The notes under the pieces are model-generated. The model did not search any database. It was given only the letters and a program-made list of their open reading frames with translations, and had not been told where the DNA came from. Positions 1 to 7,140 of a stretch of DNA of 34,063 bases are shown here, piece by piece (positions within the stretch are counted from its first letter, which is position 1; each line of letters begins with the position of its first letter). The stretch is from an uncultured Collinsella sp. (GTDB lineage: Bacteria; Actinomycetota; Coriobacteriia; Coriobacteriales; Coriobacteriaceae), in assembly GCA_958415665.1 (NCBI GenBank), contig CATYZK010000020.1, forward strand, positions 1-34,063, given 5' to 3'. The position numbers were made by a program, and so were the translations under genes.

Positions 1-53
1 CCCGCGACCCCAACCTTGGCAAGGTTGTGCTCTACCAACTGAGCCATGTCCGC
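1..53 (-). tRNA. tRNA-Gly(GCC), 3' end cut by window edge
   Basis: On the minus strand the sequence starts GCGGACA (5' acceptor strand at 53), continues with a normal D arm, and has an anticodon stem CAACC/GGTTG around loop TTGCCAA, so the anticodon is GCC. The start of the T arm (GCGGG) is at the window edge; about 20 nt including the acceptor 3' strand lie outside. A promoter is visible just upstream (66-94). Confidence 0.93.
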
Positions 54-65
54 TTGCGGGTTATT

Positions 66-113
66 AATTTACGCGAGTTGTCCAAAAGACGCAAGTACTT
101 TTTTCAAAAAACT
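66..113 (-). promoter_or_regulatory. Promoter of tRNA-Gly with upstream A/T palindrome
   Basis: Minus strand: -35 TTGCGT (89-94), 17 bp spacer, -10 TAAATT (66-71), 12 bp before the tRNA 5' end. Five bp upstream of the -35 box is a TTTTTT-G-AAAAAA block (99-111). The same arrangement precedes tRNA-Leu. A-tracts in this place are typical of UP elements that bind the RNA polymerase alpha subunit; the strict palindromic form is what stands out. Confidence 0.7.
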
Positions 114-158
114 TGTCTGCCGCATGTTCTTAGTAGCTAAACGCGCTAAAGCGATTGG

Positions 159-905
159 CTAGGCACACGATTCCAGCGCTCCGCTAAACAGCTTCACCAT
201 CTGCACGCGCGTGCCGGCGCCGTCCGTACGACGAGCAACCTCCACGTTATCGACGAGCATACGCATAAGCTTGATACCACGGCCGCGCTCCTCTGATGCG
301 ACCGGTTCGCTCGTTTCATCGATAGAATAGCCGGCACCTCGATCAAGCACCTCAACCACAACGCGATCGCCATAGGCCTGAACCGTCAGGACGCACCCGA
401 TACCGCCCGCATGGTCATAGGCATTACCCAGCGCCTCCCCCGACGCCAATGCGACATCGTAGCGCTCGTCACGGCGCAACGGAAGCGATTCAAGGAGTTC
501 GGCGATGCGATGTCGGTAGTATGGAAGATTCTCGATACCCTGACGGACCTCGACGCTCTTACTCCAGCGAGGCAGCTCCCCCACCGGAATGGCGGGAATA
601 GACTCCCGTGCCGGCCCCGCGACATGAAGAATATCGACAAGACGAGCAATCTCCAAAAAGCGAACAACTTCACCTGATGCATTGACGAGCGAAAGCAGGC
701 CTTCTCGCCTCATGAGCTCACGAGCGCGCGTAAGCAGGAATGCCAAGCCCGTCGAATCGATAAAGCTAACAGCCTGACAGTTGATGACGACACGACGCAC
801 GCCGCGGCCAATCAAAGCATCCAACCGCCGACGCAGCGCAGGCACCGTGGCGATGTCGATATCGCCTGGTGGCGTCAAAACCGCTATGTCATTCCACTCA
901 TTCAT
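159..905 (-). CDS. STAS domain fused to RsbW/SpoIIAB-type anti-sigma kinase domain
   Basis: Predicted partner-switching regulator of 248 aa. Residues 1-100 are a STAS (anti-sigma antagonist) domain with the phospho-acceptor motif FIDSTGL (Ser51). Residues 120-245 are a GHKL/HATPase domain with an N box (GEALGNAYDHA, Glu157 and Asn161), a G1 box (DRGAG, Asp188) and a glycine-rich G2 box (ERGRGIKLM). In the classical Rsb/SpoII systems these two domains are separate proteins, kinase and substrate; here they are one chain. I chose the ATG at 905; a TTG at 923 would add six residues, and neither has a strong ribosome site. It lies 78 nt downstream of the phosphatase gene and is probably co-transcribed with it, so phosphatase, kinase and substrate may form one module. 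No sigma factor gene is in view. Domain calls are firm; the regulated target is unknown. Confidence 0.88.
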   Translation of the reverse strand: MNEWNDIAVLTPPGDIDIATVPALRRRLDALIGRGVRRVVINCQAVSFIDSTGLAFLLTRARELMRREGLLSLVNASGEVVRFLEIARLVDILHVAGPARESIPAIPVGELPRWSKSVEVRQGIENLPYYRHRIAELLESLPLRRDERYDVALASGEALGNAYDHAGGIGCVLTVQAYGDRVVVEVLDRGAGYSIDETSEPVASEERGRGIKLMRMLVDNVEVARRTDGAGTRVQMVKLFSGALESCA

Positions 906-983
906 ACGACCATGGTTCCCCAAAAAAGCCCACTCGATGCATTCGTTTCCCCAACCGTACGGATTCAGCCCGCCCAGCGTCGT

Positions 984-3329
984 CTATGAACGACCCCGTA
1001 AAAACTCAAGGGACACCAATGCAATGTCATCGTCCAGCGCCGATTCGGTAAATCGGTCGAGCTCGCCCAAGACCTTGCCGCAGATTCCCGATACGCCCTC
1101 ACCCGAGACAGAGAGCAGAAGGTCACGAAGGCGCTGCTCGCCAAAGAAAGCACCCGAGCGGTCACGTGCTTCGATTGTTCCGTCGGTGTACATAAATAGC
1201 ATGTCACCAGGAGCGAACGTAAACACGCCTGTCTCGTACACCATGCTCTCAAAGGCACCGATTACCCCCGATTGGCATCCAAGCAGCTCGACCTCTCCCC
1301 CACGAGCCTCGTCGCCACCCAGCGGCATCGACTCTGGCCTGATGACCATGGTCGGAGGATGGCCCGCCGAACAATACGTTGCGCGTCCGGCTTTAAGGTC
1401 AATCTTGGCGATAAAGGCCGTCACGAACGTCTCGACCCTCGAAAAGCCCATGAGCATGCTGTTAAGGGAGCGTGCCATGCGGGCCGGTCCAGCGCCCTCC
1501 CAGGCATATGCCGTCAGGGCCGTCTTGACGAGCGCGGACATCGATGCAGCCTCAATGCCTTTGCCAGACACATCGCCCAGAATCATGACGGCGCAATCGT
1601 CGGGAAGACGGATGAGCGTATAGAAATCGCCGCCGACCAACGCCGAGTTCGTGGCCGACAGGTACACCGAATCGGTTGCGATACCCGGAACATCCCCCAG
1701 TGAATTTCTCATGCCAATCTGGAGGGTCTGAGCGATATGGCGCTCCTCACGCTTTTGAGATTCGCCTTCATAGATCAGTTCAAAGTCATGAGCCAAGTGC
1801 ACCAAGTAGTCATATTCAAGGTCATCAATCGGCTCTTGGCTACCATCACGAAGCAGCAGCGCGCGCGTCGTCGGGCCCTTCGCAACAGAAGCAGGAACGA
1901 TCGCGTCGTTACTGTGCTTGCCATCGCCCTCAGAGCGCGGGCGCCCCGCCTCGATGCCGGCGTCGACGTAGAGACCCTGGCAAGGCAGGCCATGTGCCCT
2001 AAGCCAGCCTCCCATAGGCATCGATTCGTCAACGCGAGTTATACGGACGTGTTTAAGGTCCTCGGCACTCGTGCCGCCCAAAACAGATGCCTCAAAGCCA
2101 TCGGGGGCAGCCCCCAAACGTGCCGCTGGCGCCGTCGTGGAAAAGAAAAGCTTCTCGGGATCGTCCGGCAAAGCAACGCGACTGCCGCCTTCAAAATCTA
2201 TGACGTAGGAATCCAGACTGGCGTCATACTCAATAGGGCAAAAATGGCAGTTGAGCATATTGCAGATCTCGGACGATACCGCCTGGGTAGCCGCGGCGGA
2301 ATCGTCTAGAAAGGTAAACAACTCATCCCGCAAGACATTGAGCGAGCGGCCGAGCTCGGCCGTGCGACGGGAGCGAAGGCTCGATGCCATGCCGACCAGC
2401 TGGATAGACAGGTAATCGCAAATGACCTCGAGCACATTAACGTCATAGGCGAGCGGTGCCTGGGGGCGTTTCCAACCAACTTCCAGCACGCCAAGGATCT
2501 GCGTACCGTAAAAAACGGGAAGACAGATCTCGCTGCGGTACGGAGGCATATCCTGCATGCGCAACAGGTGCTTAGAACGATTATCCAGGTCCATGAACAT
2601 ACCGGAGGCGGCCTTATCGCCCTCAAGGTCCTGTTGAATCGACAAGCGACAAGCACGCGACTCGCGAAGAACATACGTCGGAATGCCAGCGCCATACGGC
2701 AAAAACTCGGGCAGGTAGCTGTCGTACAGCTCCTTGGAAACACCGCGTAGCTTAAAACCGCCGCTCTCAGAAAAATAGATAGCGGCACCCGAAGCATCGA
2801 GCGTTCCTACAAGTTGGTTCAAAACGGTATCAAGCAGGCTGGGTAGCTCATCGGAGCCCACGGTGCTCATAATGACCGAGAGCGTGCCAGAGAGACGCTT
2901 GTTCGCCACTCTAAGCTCCGATAACGCACGCTTGAGTTGACGGTCGTGAGAATATTGTTCCTCGATACTGTGAAGTGCCACCAGAACACGTGGCGCGCGG
3001 CGCCCAAAGATGCGCGGAGGCGTTACGGAGCCTGCGCGAACCAATACGGGAATAAAGGAGCCGTCGCTCAGCTTGAGCATCAGTTCGCTCTCGGAGCCAT
3101 CGGTTTCAAATGGCAGACGATGTTCCGTCGCACGTTCAAAAGCGGACGAGTACAGGACGTCTTTGACATCTCCACCGATGACGTCGGCGCGTTCCTCGCA
3201 CATCAAACCAAGTAAGCGATTATTCACATGCAGAATGGTTCCGTCGAGCTCGCAGATGATGACAGCATCGCTCGTGATCTCGACTAGTTGGGCAACGTCT
3301 GCCCACTCGTTGCGTTCAAGCGTTTCCAT
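984..3329 (-). CDS. PAS-GAF-SpoIIE type PP2C serine phosphatase
   Basis: About 781 aa. The N-terminus is a PAS-like sensor (residues about 8-105), followed by a short coiled stretch and a GAF-like domain (about 160-315). A weakly conserved middle region precedes a C-terminal SpoIIE/PP2C phosphatase (about 535-780). Metal-binding motifs of the phosphatase are present: GGDFYT, GDVSGKG, YTDGTIEA and DDDIAL. No membrane segment is evident, so it is probably cytosolic. Such enzymes dephosphorylate STAS proteins to release a sigma factor; the next gene downstream encodes a STAS domain, which is the likely substrate (inference). A GTG at 3341 would also start the frame, but the ATG at 3329 sits 6 nt after a GGTGGGG ribosome site, so I prefer it. 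The start is only 24 nt past the tRNA-Leu terminator, so transcription must come from read-through or a promoter within that short stretch or the tRNA. Confidence 0.88.
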   Translation of the reverse strand: METLERNEWADVAQLVEITSDAVIICELDGTILHVNNRLLGLMCEERADVIGGDVKDVLYSSAFERATEHRLPFETDGSESELMLKLSDGSFIPVLVRAGSVTPPRIFGRRAPRVLVALHSIEEQYSHDRQLKRALSELRVANKRLSGTLSVIMSTVGSDELPSLLDTVLNQLVGTLDASGAAIYFSESGGFKLRGVSKELYDSYLPEFLPYGAGIPTYVLRESRACRLSIQQDLEGDKAASGMFMDLDNRSKHLLRMQDMPPYRSEICLPVFYGTQILGVLEVGWKRPQAPLAYDVNVLEVICDYLSIQLVGMASSLRSRRTAELGRSLNVLRDELFTFLDDSAAATQAVSSEICNMLNCHFCPIEYDASLDSYVIDFEGGSRVALPDDPEKLFFSTTAPAARLGAAPDGFEASVLGGTSAEDLKHVRITRVDESMPMGGWLRAHGLPCQGLYVDAGIEAGRPRSEGDGKHSNDAIVPASVAKGPTTRALLLRDGSQEPIDDLEYDYLVHLAHDFELIYEGESQKREERHIAQTLQIGMRNSLGDVPGIATDSVYLSATNSALVGGDFYTLIRLPDDCAVMILGDVSGKGIEAASMSALVKTALTAYAWEGAGPARMARSLNSMLMGFSRVETFVTAFIAKIDLKAGRATYCSAGHPPTMVIRPESMPLGGDEARGGEVELLGCQSGVIGAFESMVYETGVFTFAPGDMLFMYTDGTIEARDRSGAFFGEQRLRDLLLSVSGEGVSGICGKVLGELDRFTESALDDDIALVSLEFLRGRS

Positions 3330-3353
3330 CGTGGACCCCACCGTCTATCGGTA

Positions 3354-3376
3354 ACAAAAAAGCCTCCGAAGAGGCT
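3354..3376 (-). terminator. Rho-independent terminator after tRNA-Leu
   Basis: On the minus strand AGCCTC-TTCG-GAGGCT (3361-3376) is followed by a run of T (3355-3360). The stable UUCG tetraloop, 6 bp stem and T-run are the classical form. It is 12 nt downstream of the tRNA-Leu 3' end. Confidence 0.9.
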
Positions 3377-3388
3377 TCTCAAATGCGA

Positions 3389-3478
3389 TGGTGTCGGAGG
3401 CGGGACTTGAACCCGCATGACCAAAAAGCGGTCACTAGCACCTCAAGCTAGCGCGTCTGCCAATTCCGCCACTCCGAC
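3389..3478 (-). tRNA. tRNA-Leu(GAG)
   Basis: Minus strand, 90 nt including an encoded CCA. The acceptor stem is GTCGGAG/CTCCGAC. Anticodon stem CTAGC/GCTAG encloses loop TTGAGGT, giving anticodon GAG. A long variable arm (GTGACCGCTTTTTGGTCAT) marks it as class II, as for Leu. The T arm is GCGGG-TTCAAGT-CCCGC. Confidence 0.97.
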
Positions 3479-3535
3479 ATGCTATATTGTTGATCCGCGG
3501 TTCGTTTTGTTGGACCCGCGCGTTCAACGAGGAAG

Positions 3536-3582
3536 ATAATAACCTATGATTCGAGAACTGTGCAAGCACTTTTTTGAAAAAA
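3536..3582 (-). promoter_or_regulatory. Promoter of tRNA-Leu with upstream A/T palindrome
   Basis: Minus strand: -35 TTGCAC (3560-3565), 18 bp spacer, -10 TATTAT (3536-3541), about 58 bp before the tRNA. Five bp upstream of the -35 is TTTTTT-C-AAAAAA (3570-3582). The block AAAAAAGTRCTTGC is shared with the tRNA-Gly promoter in the same phase, which supports both calls. Confidence 0.7.
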
Positions 3583-3622
3583 GTTTTCGAATTTATGAAT
3601 GCGCTGGTAGATGTTTATGTCC

Positions 3623-3745
3623 GGGTCGGAATGGGGTAGCTTCCCAACGCGTCCTCGGGCATGCGATACATTTTGATTCGCGCTTCGCGCTACAAAATGT
3701 ATCGCCCCCTGCGGAATGCGTTGGGAAGCTACCCCATTCCGACCC
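3623..3745 (-). repeat. Long hairpin element 1 (two-tier palindrome with conserved internal motif)
   Basis: A perfect 28 bp outer inverted repeat (3623-3650 with 3718-3745) encloses a 12+12 nt interruption, then a perfect 13 bp inner inverted repeat (3663-3675 with 3693-3705) and a 17 nt apex holding CGCGAAGCG. On the minus strand the interruption reads ATTCCGCAGGGG on the 5' side and ATGCCCGAGGAC on the 3' side. Element 2 has almost the same interruption and apex but entirely different stem sequences. Within the interruption TCC can pair with GGA and GGG with CCC, leaving a GCA/GA internal loop and an AT bulge. Function unknown; it could act as RNA or as a DNA hairpin. Confidence 0.9.
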
Positions 3746-3925
3746 TACAACCACGTACTCCAAGTACGATTCTCAAACGTATTCTGGGGCTGAATAGAAG
3801 TTTGTGGCCCGGCTTTGCCGAGCCCTTATATGGGGAGGCCGGAGCTAGGGCTCCGGCCTCACTCAATTTCTTATTAGGTTTAGTGAGCGATCAGGGAATC
3901 GCACTCCCCCTGCCGAGTTACCGCA
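3746..3925. other. Non-coding spacer with three small hairpins between the two long hairpin elements
   Basis: I see no supported gene here. Three inverted repeats are present: CGTACT-CCA-AGTACG (3754-3768); GGCCCGGC-TTT-GCCGAGCC with one mismatch, a G-U pair on the minus strand (3806-3824); and a perfect 11 bp stem GAGGCCGGAGC with TAGG loop (3835-3860). None is followed by a convincing T-run on either strand. A long plus-strand frame runs through this region into the oppF antisense strand, but it begins inside element 1 and has no ribosome site. Confidence 0.6.
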
Positions 3926-4052
3926 GGGCCCGCCCTGGAGTTAGTTTTCAGAACACTCCGCAGGACGCAAGAGACCCCCGCCGCACGAAGTGCGCAGCGG
4001 GGGTCTCTTGCATGTCCGAGGACGTTCTGAAAACTAACTCCAGGGCGGGCCC
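3926..4052 (+). repeat. Long hairpin element 2 (same architecture as element 1, opposite orientation)
   Basis: A perfect 29 bp outer inverted repeat (3926-3954 with 4024-4052), a 12+12 nt interruption, a perfect 15 bp inner repeat (3967-3981 with 3997-4011) and an apex CGCAC-GAA-GTGCG. The interruption reads ACTCCGCAGGAC (3955-3966) and ATGTCCGAGGAC (4012-4023). It begins 16 nt beyond the oppF stop, so the minus-strand operon transcript would contain it. There is no T-run after it, so it does not look like an intrinsic terminator, though it could protect the mRNA 3' end. Confidence 0.9.
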
Positions 4053-4068
4053 GAACAAGAACAACCGG

Positions 4069-5097
4069 CTACAGGTCGATGTGCGATTCCTTGATCGGGA
4101 ACGGCTCCGCGAAGTGGCACGCGCAGCAGTGGCCCGGGGCGACTTCCTTAAACTCGGGAAGCTTCTCGGAGCAAATGCCCTGCGCGATCGGGCAGCGCGT
4201 GTGGAAACGGCAACCGGTCGGCGGATCCAGCGGCGACGGCGGGTCGCCGGCAAGGATGATGCGCTTACGAGTCTTCTGGATATCAGGATCGGGCACCGGC
4301 ACAGCAGACAGCAGCGACTGCGTGTACGGGTGGTGCGGCTCACTGTAAAGCGTCTTCCAGTCCGAAACCTCGACCATCTTACCCAGATACATAACGGCAA
4401 CGCGATCAGAGATGTGCTGCACGACAGAGAGGTCGTGAGCAATGAAGAGATAGGCCGTACCGAACTTGTCCTGGAGCTCCTTAAGAAGGTTCAGGACCTG
4501 GGCCTGAATGGATACGTCAAGTGCAGAGACAGGCTCGTCGCAGATGATCAGCTTGGGCTTCAACGCAAATGCGCGGGCAATGCCGACACGCTGGCGCTGA
4601 CCGCCAGAGAACTCGTGCGGATAACGGTTAATGTGCTCAGGGTTCAGACCGACGACGTCCAGCAGCTCGCGGACGCGCTCGATACGCTCTTCCTTGGTAC
4701 CCACGCCATGAATGGTCATGGGCTCAGAGACAATCTCGCCGATGGTCATACGAGGATTGAGCGAAGCATAAGGATCCTGGAAGATAAACTGCATCTCGCG
4801 ACGCATGTCCTTGATCTCATGCTTGCTCATCTCGGCAACATCTTTGCCCTGGAAGAACACCTTACCGGCAGTCGGCTTGGTCAGACGCATGATGGTGCGG
4901 CCCGTGGTGGACTTACCGCAACCAGACTCGCCGACCAGACCAAAGGTCTCGCCCGGATAAATCTCAAAAGAGATGTCATTTACAGCAGAGACGACGCGCT
5001 TGGAAAAACGCTTGGCGAACATGCCGGACTCTGCGGGGAACTCCTTAGAGAGGTGCTCGACCTTCAGCAGCGGAGTACGCTCGTTGGTATCTGCCAT
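4069..5097 (-). CDS. oppF: Oligopeptide ABC transporter ATPase OppF/DppF
   Basis: Cytosolic ATPase subunit of a peptide importer, 342 aa. It has Walker A GESGCGKST, Q-loop FQDPYASLNP, signature LSGGQRQRVGIA, Walker B LIICDEPVSALD and the switch His in IAHDLSVV. The C-terminal oligopeptide-transporter extension carries the cysteine pattern GCRFHTRCP...C...CCAC, which in DppD-type proteins can bind an iron-sulfur cluster. The start ATG overlaps the oppD stop in TAATG (1 nt), so translation is coupled. It is the last gene of the oppA-B-C-D-F operon. The substrate is a short peptide by family; the exact specificity cannot be read from the sequence. Confidence 0.95.
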   Translation of the reverse strand: MADTNERTPLLKVEHLSKEFPAESGMFAKRFSKRVVSAVNDISFEIYPGETFGLVGESGCGKSTTGRTIMRLTKPTAGKVFFQGKDVAEMSKHEIKDMRREMQFIFQDPYASLNPRMTIGEIVSEPMTIHGVGTKEERIERVRELLDVVGLNPEHINRYPHEFSGGQRQRVGIARAFALKPKLIICDEPVSALDVSIQAQVLNLLKELQDKFGTAYLFIAHDLSVVQHISDRVAVMYLGKMVEVSDWKTLYSEPHHPYTQSLLSAVPVPDPDIQKTRKRIILAGDPPSPLDPPTGCRFHTRCPIAQGICSEKLPEFKEVAPGHCCACHFAEPFPIKESHIDL

Positions 5098-6188
5098 TAC
5101 GCCTCGCCTCCCTTCTTGGAATCCTTGCGCGTACGGGACGTCTCAGGAGCGTTCTTGAGGAACTCGGGGTCACCGGAGTAGTGGCACGCAGAGTAATGAC
5201 CAGACTCGGTGACAACGCGCTCGGGGCGCTGCTTGCGGCACTTGTCCGTCGCATAGGGGCAACGAGGAGAGAAGACGCAGCCCTCAGGCAAGTTCATGAG
5301 CGAAGGCGGGTTGCCGTGAATCGGCGTAAGAGGCTTCTTCTCTTCGATGGCCTGCTCCGGGATGGAGCGGATAAGGCCCCAGGTGTAGGGGTGGCGGCTC
5401 TCGTAGAAGATTTCCTCAGCAGTACCGAACTCGACGGGACGGCCGGCGTACATAACCATGATCTTATCGGCCATATCGGCAACGACGCCCAGGTCATGGG
5501 TAATCATGATAATGGCGTTGCCGTTCTTCTCCTGCATCTCCTGCATGAGCTCGATAATCTGAGCCTGAATGGTAACGTCCAGAGCCGTCGTGGGCTCGTC
5601 GGCAATCAGGATATCGGGATCGCAGGCAAGAGCCATAGCGATCATGACGCGCTGACGCATACCTCCAGAGAACTGGTGCGGATACTCATTGACGCGCTTC
5701 TCGGGCTCGGGAATACCAACGAGGTCCAAAAGCTCGGTGGCGCGCTTGAGCGCCTCCTGTTTGGAGTAACCACGGTGCAGACGAAGGCCCTCGCCCACCT
5801 GCTTACCAATCTTATAGACCGGGTTAAGGGAGGTCATAGGATCCTGGAAGATCATCGCGATATCGTTACCGCGAATGTGCTGCATCTCCTCCTCGGTCAT
5901 CTCGAGGATTGAACGACCGCGATAGCGAACGTCACCGCCCTCAATCTTTCCCGGAGGCATCGAAATAAGGCCCATGATGGTCATGGCAGTCACGGACTTA
6001 CCGGAACCGGACTCGCCGACGACGCCCAGGGTCTCGCCACGATCGAGCGTGTAGGACACACCGTCGACAGCGCGAACGACGCCATCCTCGGTGTGGAAAT
6101 ACATCTTAAGGTCATCGACCTCGAGCAGATGCTGGCCCTCGGGAACCGGCTGGTCCTTCAGGTCCACATAGTTCTTGTTCTTCTTCAT
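5097..6188 (-). CDS. oppD: Oligopeptide ABC transporter ATPase OppD/DppD
   Basis: 363 aa, the second ATPase that pairs with OppF to power peptide import. Motifs: Walker A GESGSGKSV, Q-loop FQDPMTSLNP, signature FSGGMRQRVMIA, Walker B ILIADEPTTALD and switch His in ITHDLGVV. The C-terminal cysteine motif GCVFSPRCP...C...CHY is intact. It starts 2 nt after the oppC stop (TAAGGATG), and its ribosome site lies inside the end of oppC. The lysine-rich start MKKNKNY is usual for soluble subunits. Confident family assignment; peptide range unknown. Confidence 0.95.
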   Translation of the reverse strand: MKKNKNYVDLKDQPVPEGQHLLEVDDLKMYFHTEDGVVRAVDGVSYTLDRGETLGVVGESGSGKSVTAMTIMGLISMPPGKIEGGDVRYRGRSILEMTEEEMQHIRGNDIAMIFQDPMTSLNPVYKIGKQVGEGLRLHRGYSKQEALKRATELLDLVGIPEPEKRVNEYPHQFSGGMRQRVMIAMALACDPDILIADEPTTALDVTIQAQIIELMQEMQEKNGNAIIMITHDLGVVADMADKIMVMYAGRPVEFGTAEEIFYESRHPYTWGLIRSIPEQAIEEKKPLTPIHGNPPSLMNLPEGCVFSPRCPYATDKCRKQRPERVVTESGHYSACHYSGDPEFLKNAPETSRTRKDSKKGGEA

Positions 6189-6190
6189 CC

Positions 6191-7126
6191 TTATGCGTCC
6201 TTCATCTTGACGTCGAGGGCGTCGCGCAGTCCGTCACCAAGCAGGGTGAAAGCGAGCACCGTCGAGAGAATTGCCAGACCGGGCATGATCATCATCCAGG
6301 GAGCGGTCAGAAGATACTGCTGGCCGTCCTGAATCATGGAGCCCCACGAAGGCGTAGGCGGGATAACGCCCATGCCGAGGAAGGACAGAGCGGACTCGGT
6401 CAAAATAGCGCCACCAATATTCATGGTCGCGTAGACCACGATGGAAGCAACGGAGTTCGGGAAGATGTGACGCATAACGATACGGGCATCGGATGCACCC
6501 ATAGCGCGAGCGGCATCAACATAGTCGTTCTCTTTGACCGTCAGGATCGCGGACCGGAAGACACGCGCAATCGAAGGCCAGCCGAGGATACCAATGGCGA
6601 TAAAGACGTTCTGGAGGCCACGGCCGATAACGGCGATCATAGCGACAACGAACAGCACGTACGGAAACGCCAGGAAGATATCCGCGCAGCGCATGATGAT
6701 CGTATCCCAAATGCCGCCATAGAAACCGGCGAGGGCGCCCATGACCAGACCGATCACCGTGGAGATGGCAGTGGCCATGATGCCGACGGAAAGCGAAACG
6801 CGTGCACCGTAGATAACGCGGACGAGAATGTCGCGACCAAGGGAGTCGGTGCCAAACGGGTGATCGGCACACGGAGCCAGCAGCGAAGTCTCGGCCATGG
6901 TAGTCGAATCGGAAGCCGTCGGCGAACCGAGCCAGGGCTTAGCCCACAGATCGGCGGTCAGGGCAACCACAACGACGATGATAATCCAGCAGACACCGAT
7001 AACGGCGAGCTTGTTCTTACGAAGACGCTTAAAAGCGTCGCCCCACAGCGTGCGGGACTTGGCGGGAGCAGATGCGGCCTTGGTGGCGGTAGCCTGCTCC
7101 TGAGACTGAGAATCAGTTTCCTGCAT
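6191..7126 (-). CDS. oppC: Oligopeptide ABC transporter permease OppC/DppC
   Basis: Inner-membrane permease, 311 aa. An acidic and Gln/Ala-rich cytosolic N-tail (1-45) precedes the first membrane segment (WIIIVVVVALTADLW) and the typical HPFGTDSLGRDILVRVIYGAR motif region of DppC proteins. Five or six membrane spans follow, with the EAA loop at AARAMGASDARIVMRHIFPN, which contacts the ATPases. The start ATG follows GGGAGG by 8 nt. It pairs with OppB to form the channel; 14 nt separate the genes. Confidence 0.95.
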   Translation of the reverse strand: MQETDSQSQEQATATKAASAPAKSRTLWGDAFKRLRKNKLAVIGVCWIIIVVVVALTADLWAKPWLGSPTASDSTTMAETSLLAPCADHPFGTDSLGRDILVRVIYGARVSLSVGIMATAISTVIGLVMGALAGFYGGIWDTIIMRCADIFLAFPYVLFVVAMIAVIGRGLQNVFIAIGILGWPSIARVFRSAILTVKENDYVDAARAMGASDARIVMRHIFPNSVASIVVYATMNIGGAILTESALSFLGMGVIPPTPSWGSMIQDGQQYLLTAPWMMIMPGLAILSTVLAFTLLGDGLRDALDVKMKDA

Positions 7127-7140
7127 GAGACGTACCTCCC

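Noticed and set aside
3926..4052. Hairpin element 2 as an ordinary rho-independent terminator of opp
   Set aside because: It is far too long, has an internal conserved motif, and no T-run follows on the minus strand.
3623..4052. The two hairpins as terminal inverted repeats of an insertion sequence, or as integron attC sites
   Set aside because: The stems differ between the copies, so they are not matching ends of one element. No transposase or integrase frame lies between them, and the attC core boxes are not seen.
3623..4052. CRISPR array
   Set aside because: There are only two copies, in opposite orientation, without regular spacing or direct repeats, and no cas genes.
3661..5181. 506-codon open frame on the plus strand
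   Set aside because: It starts inside hairpin element 1, has no ribosome site, and most of it is the antisense of oppF. High GC with regular codon bias keeps antisense frames open.
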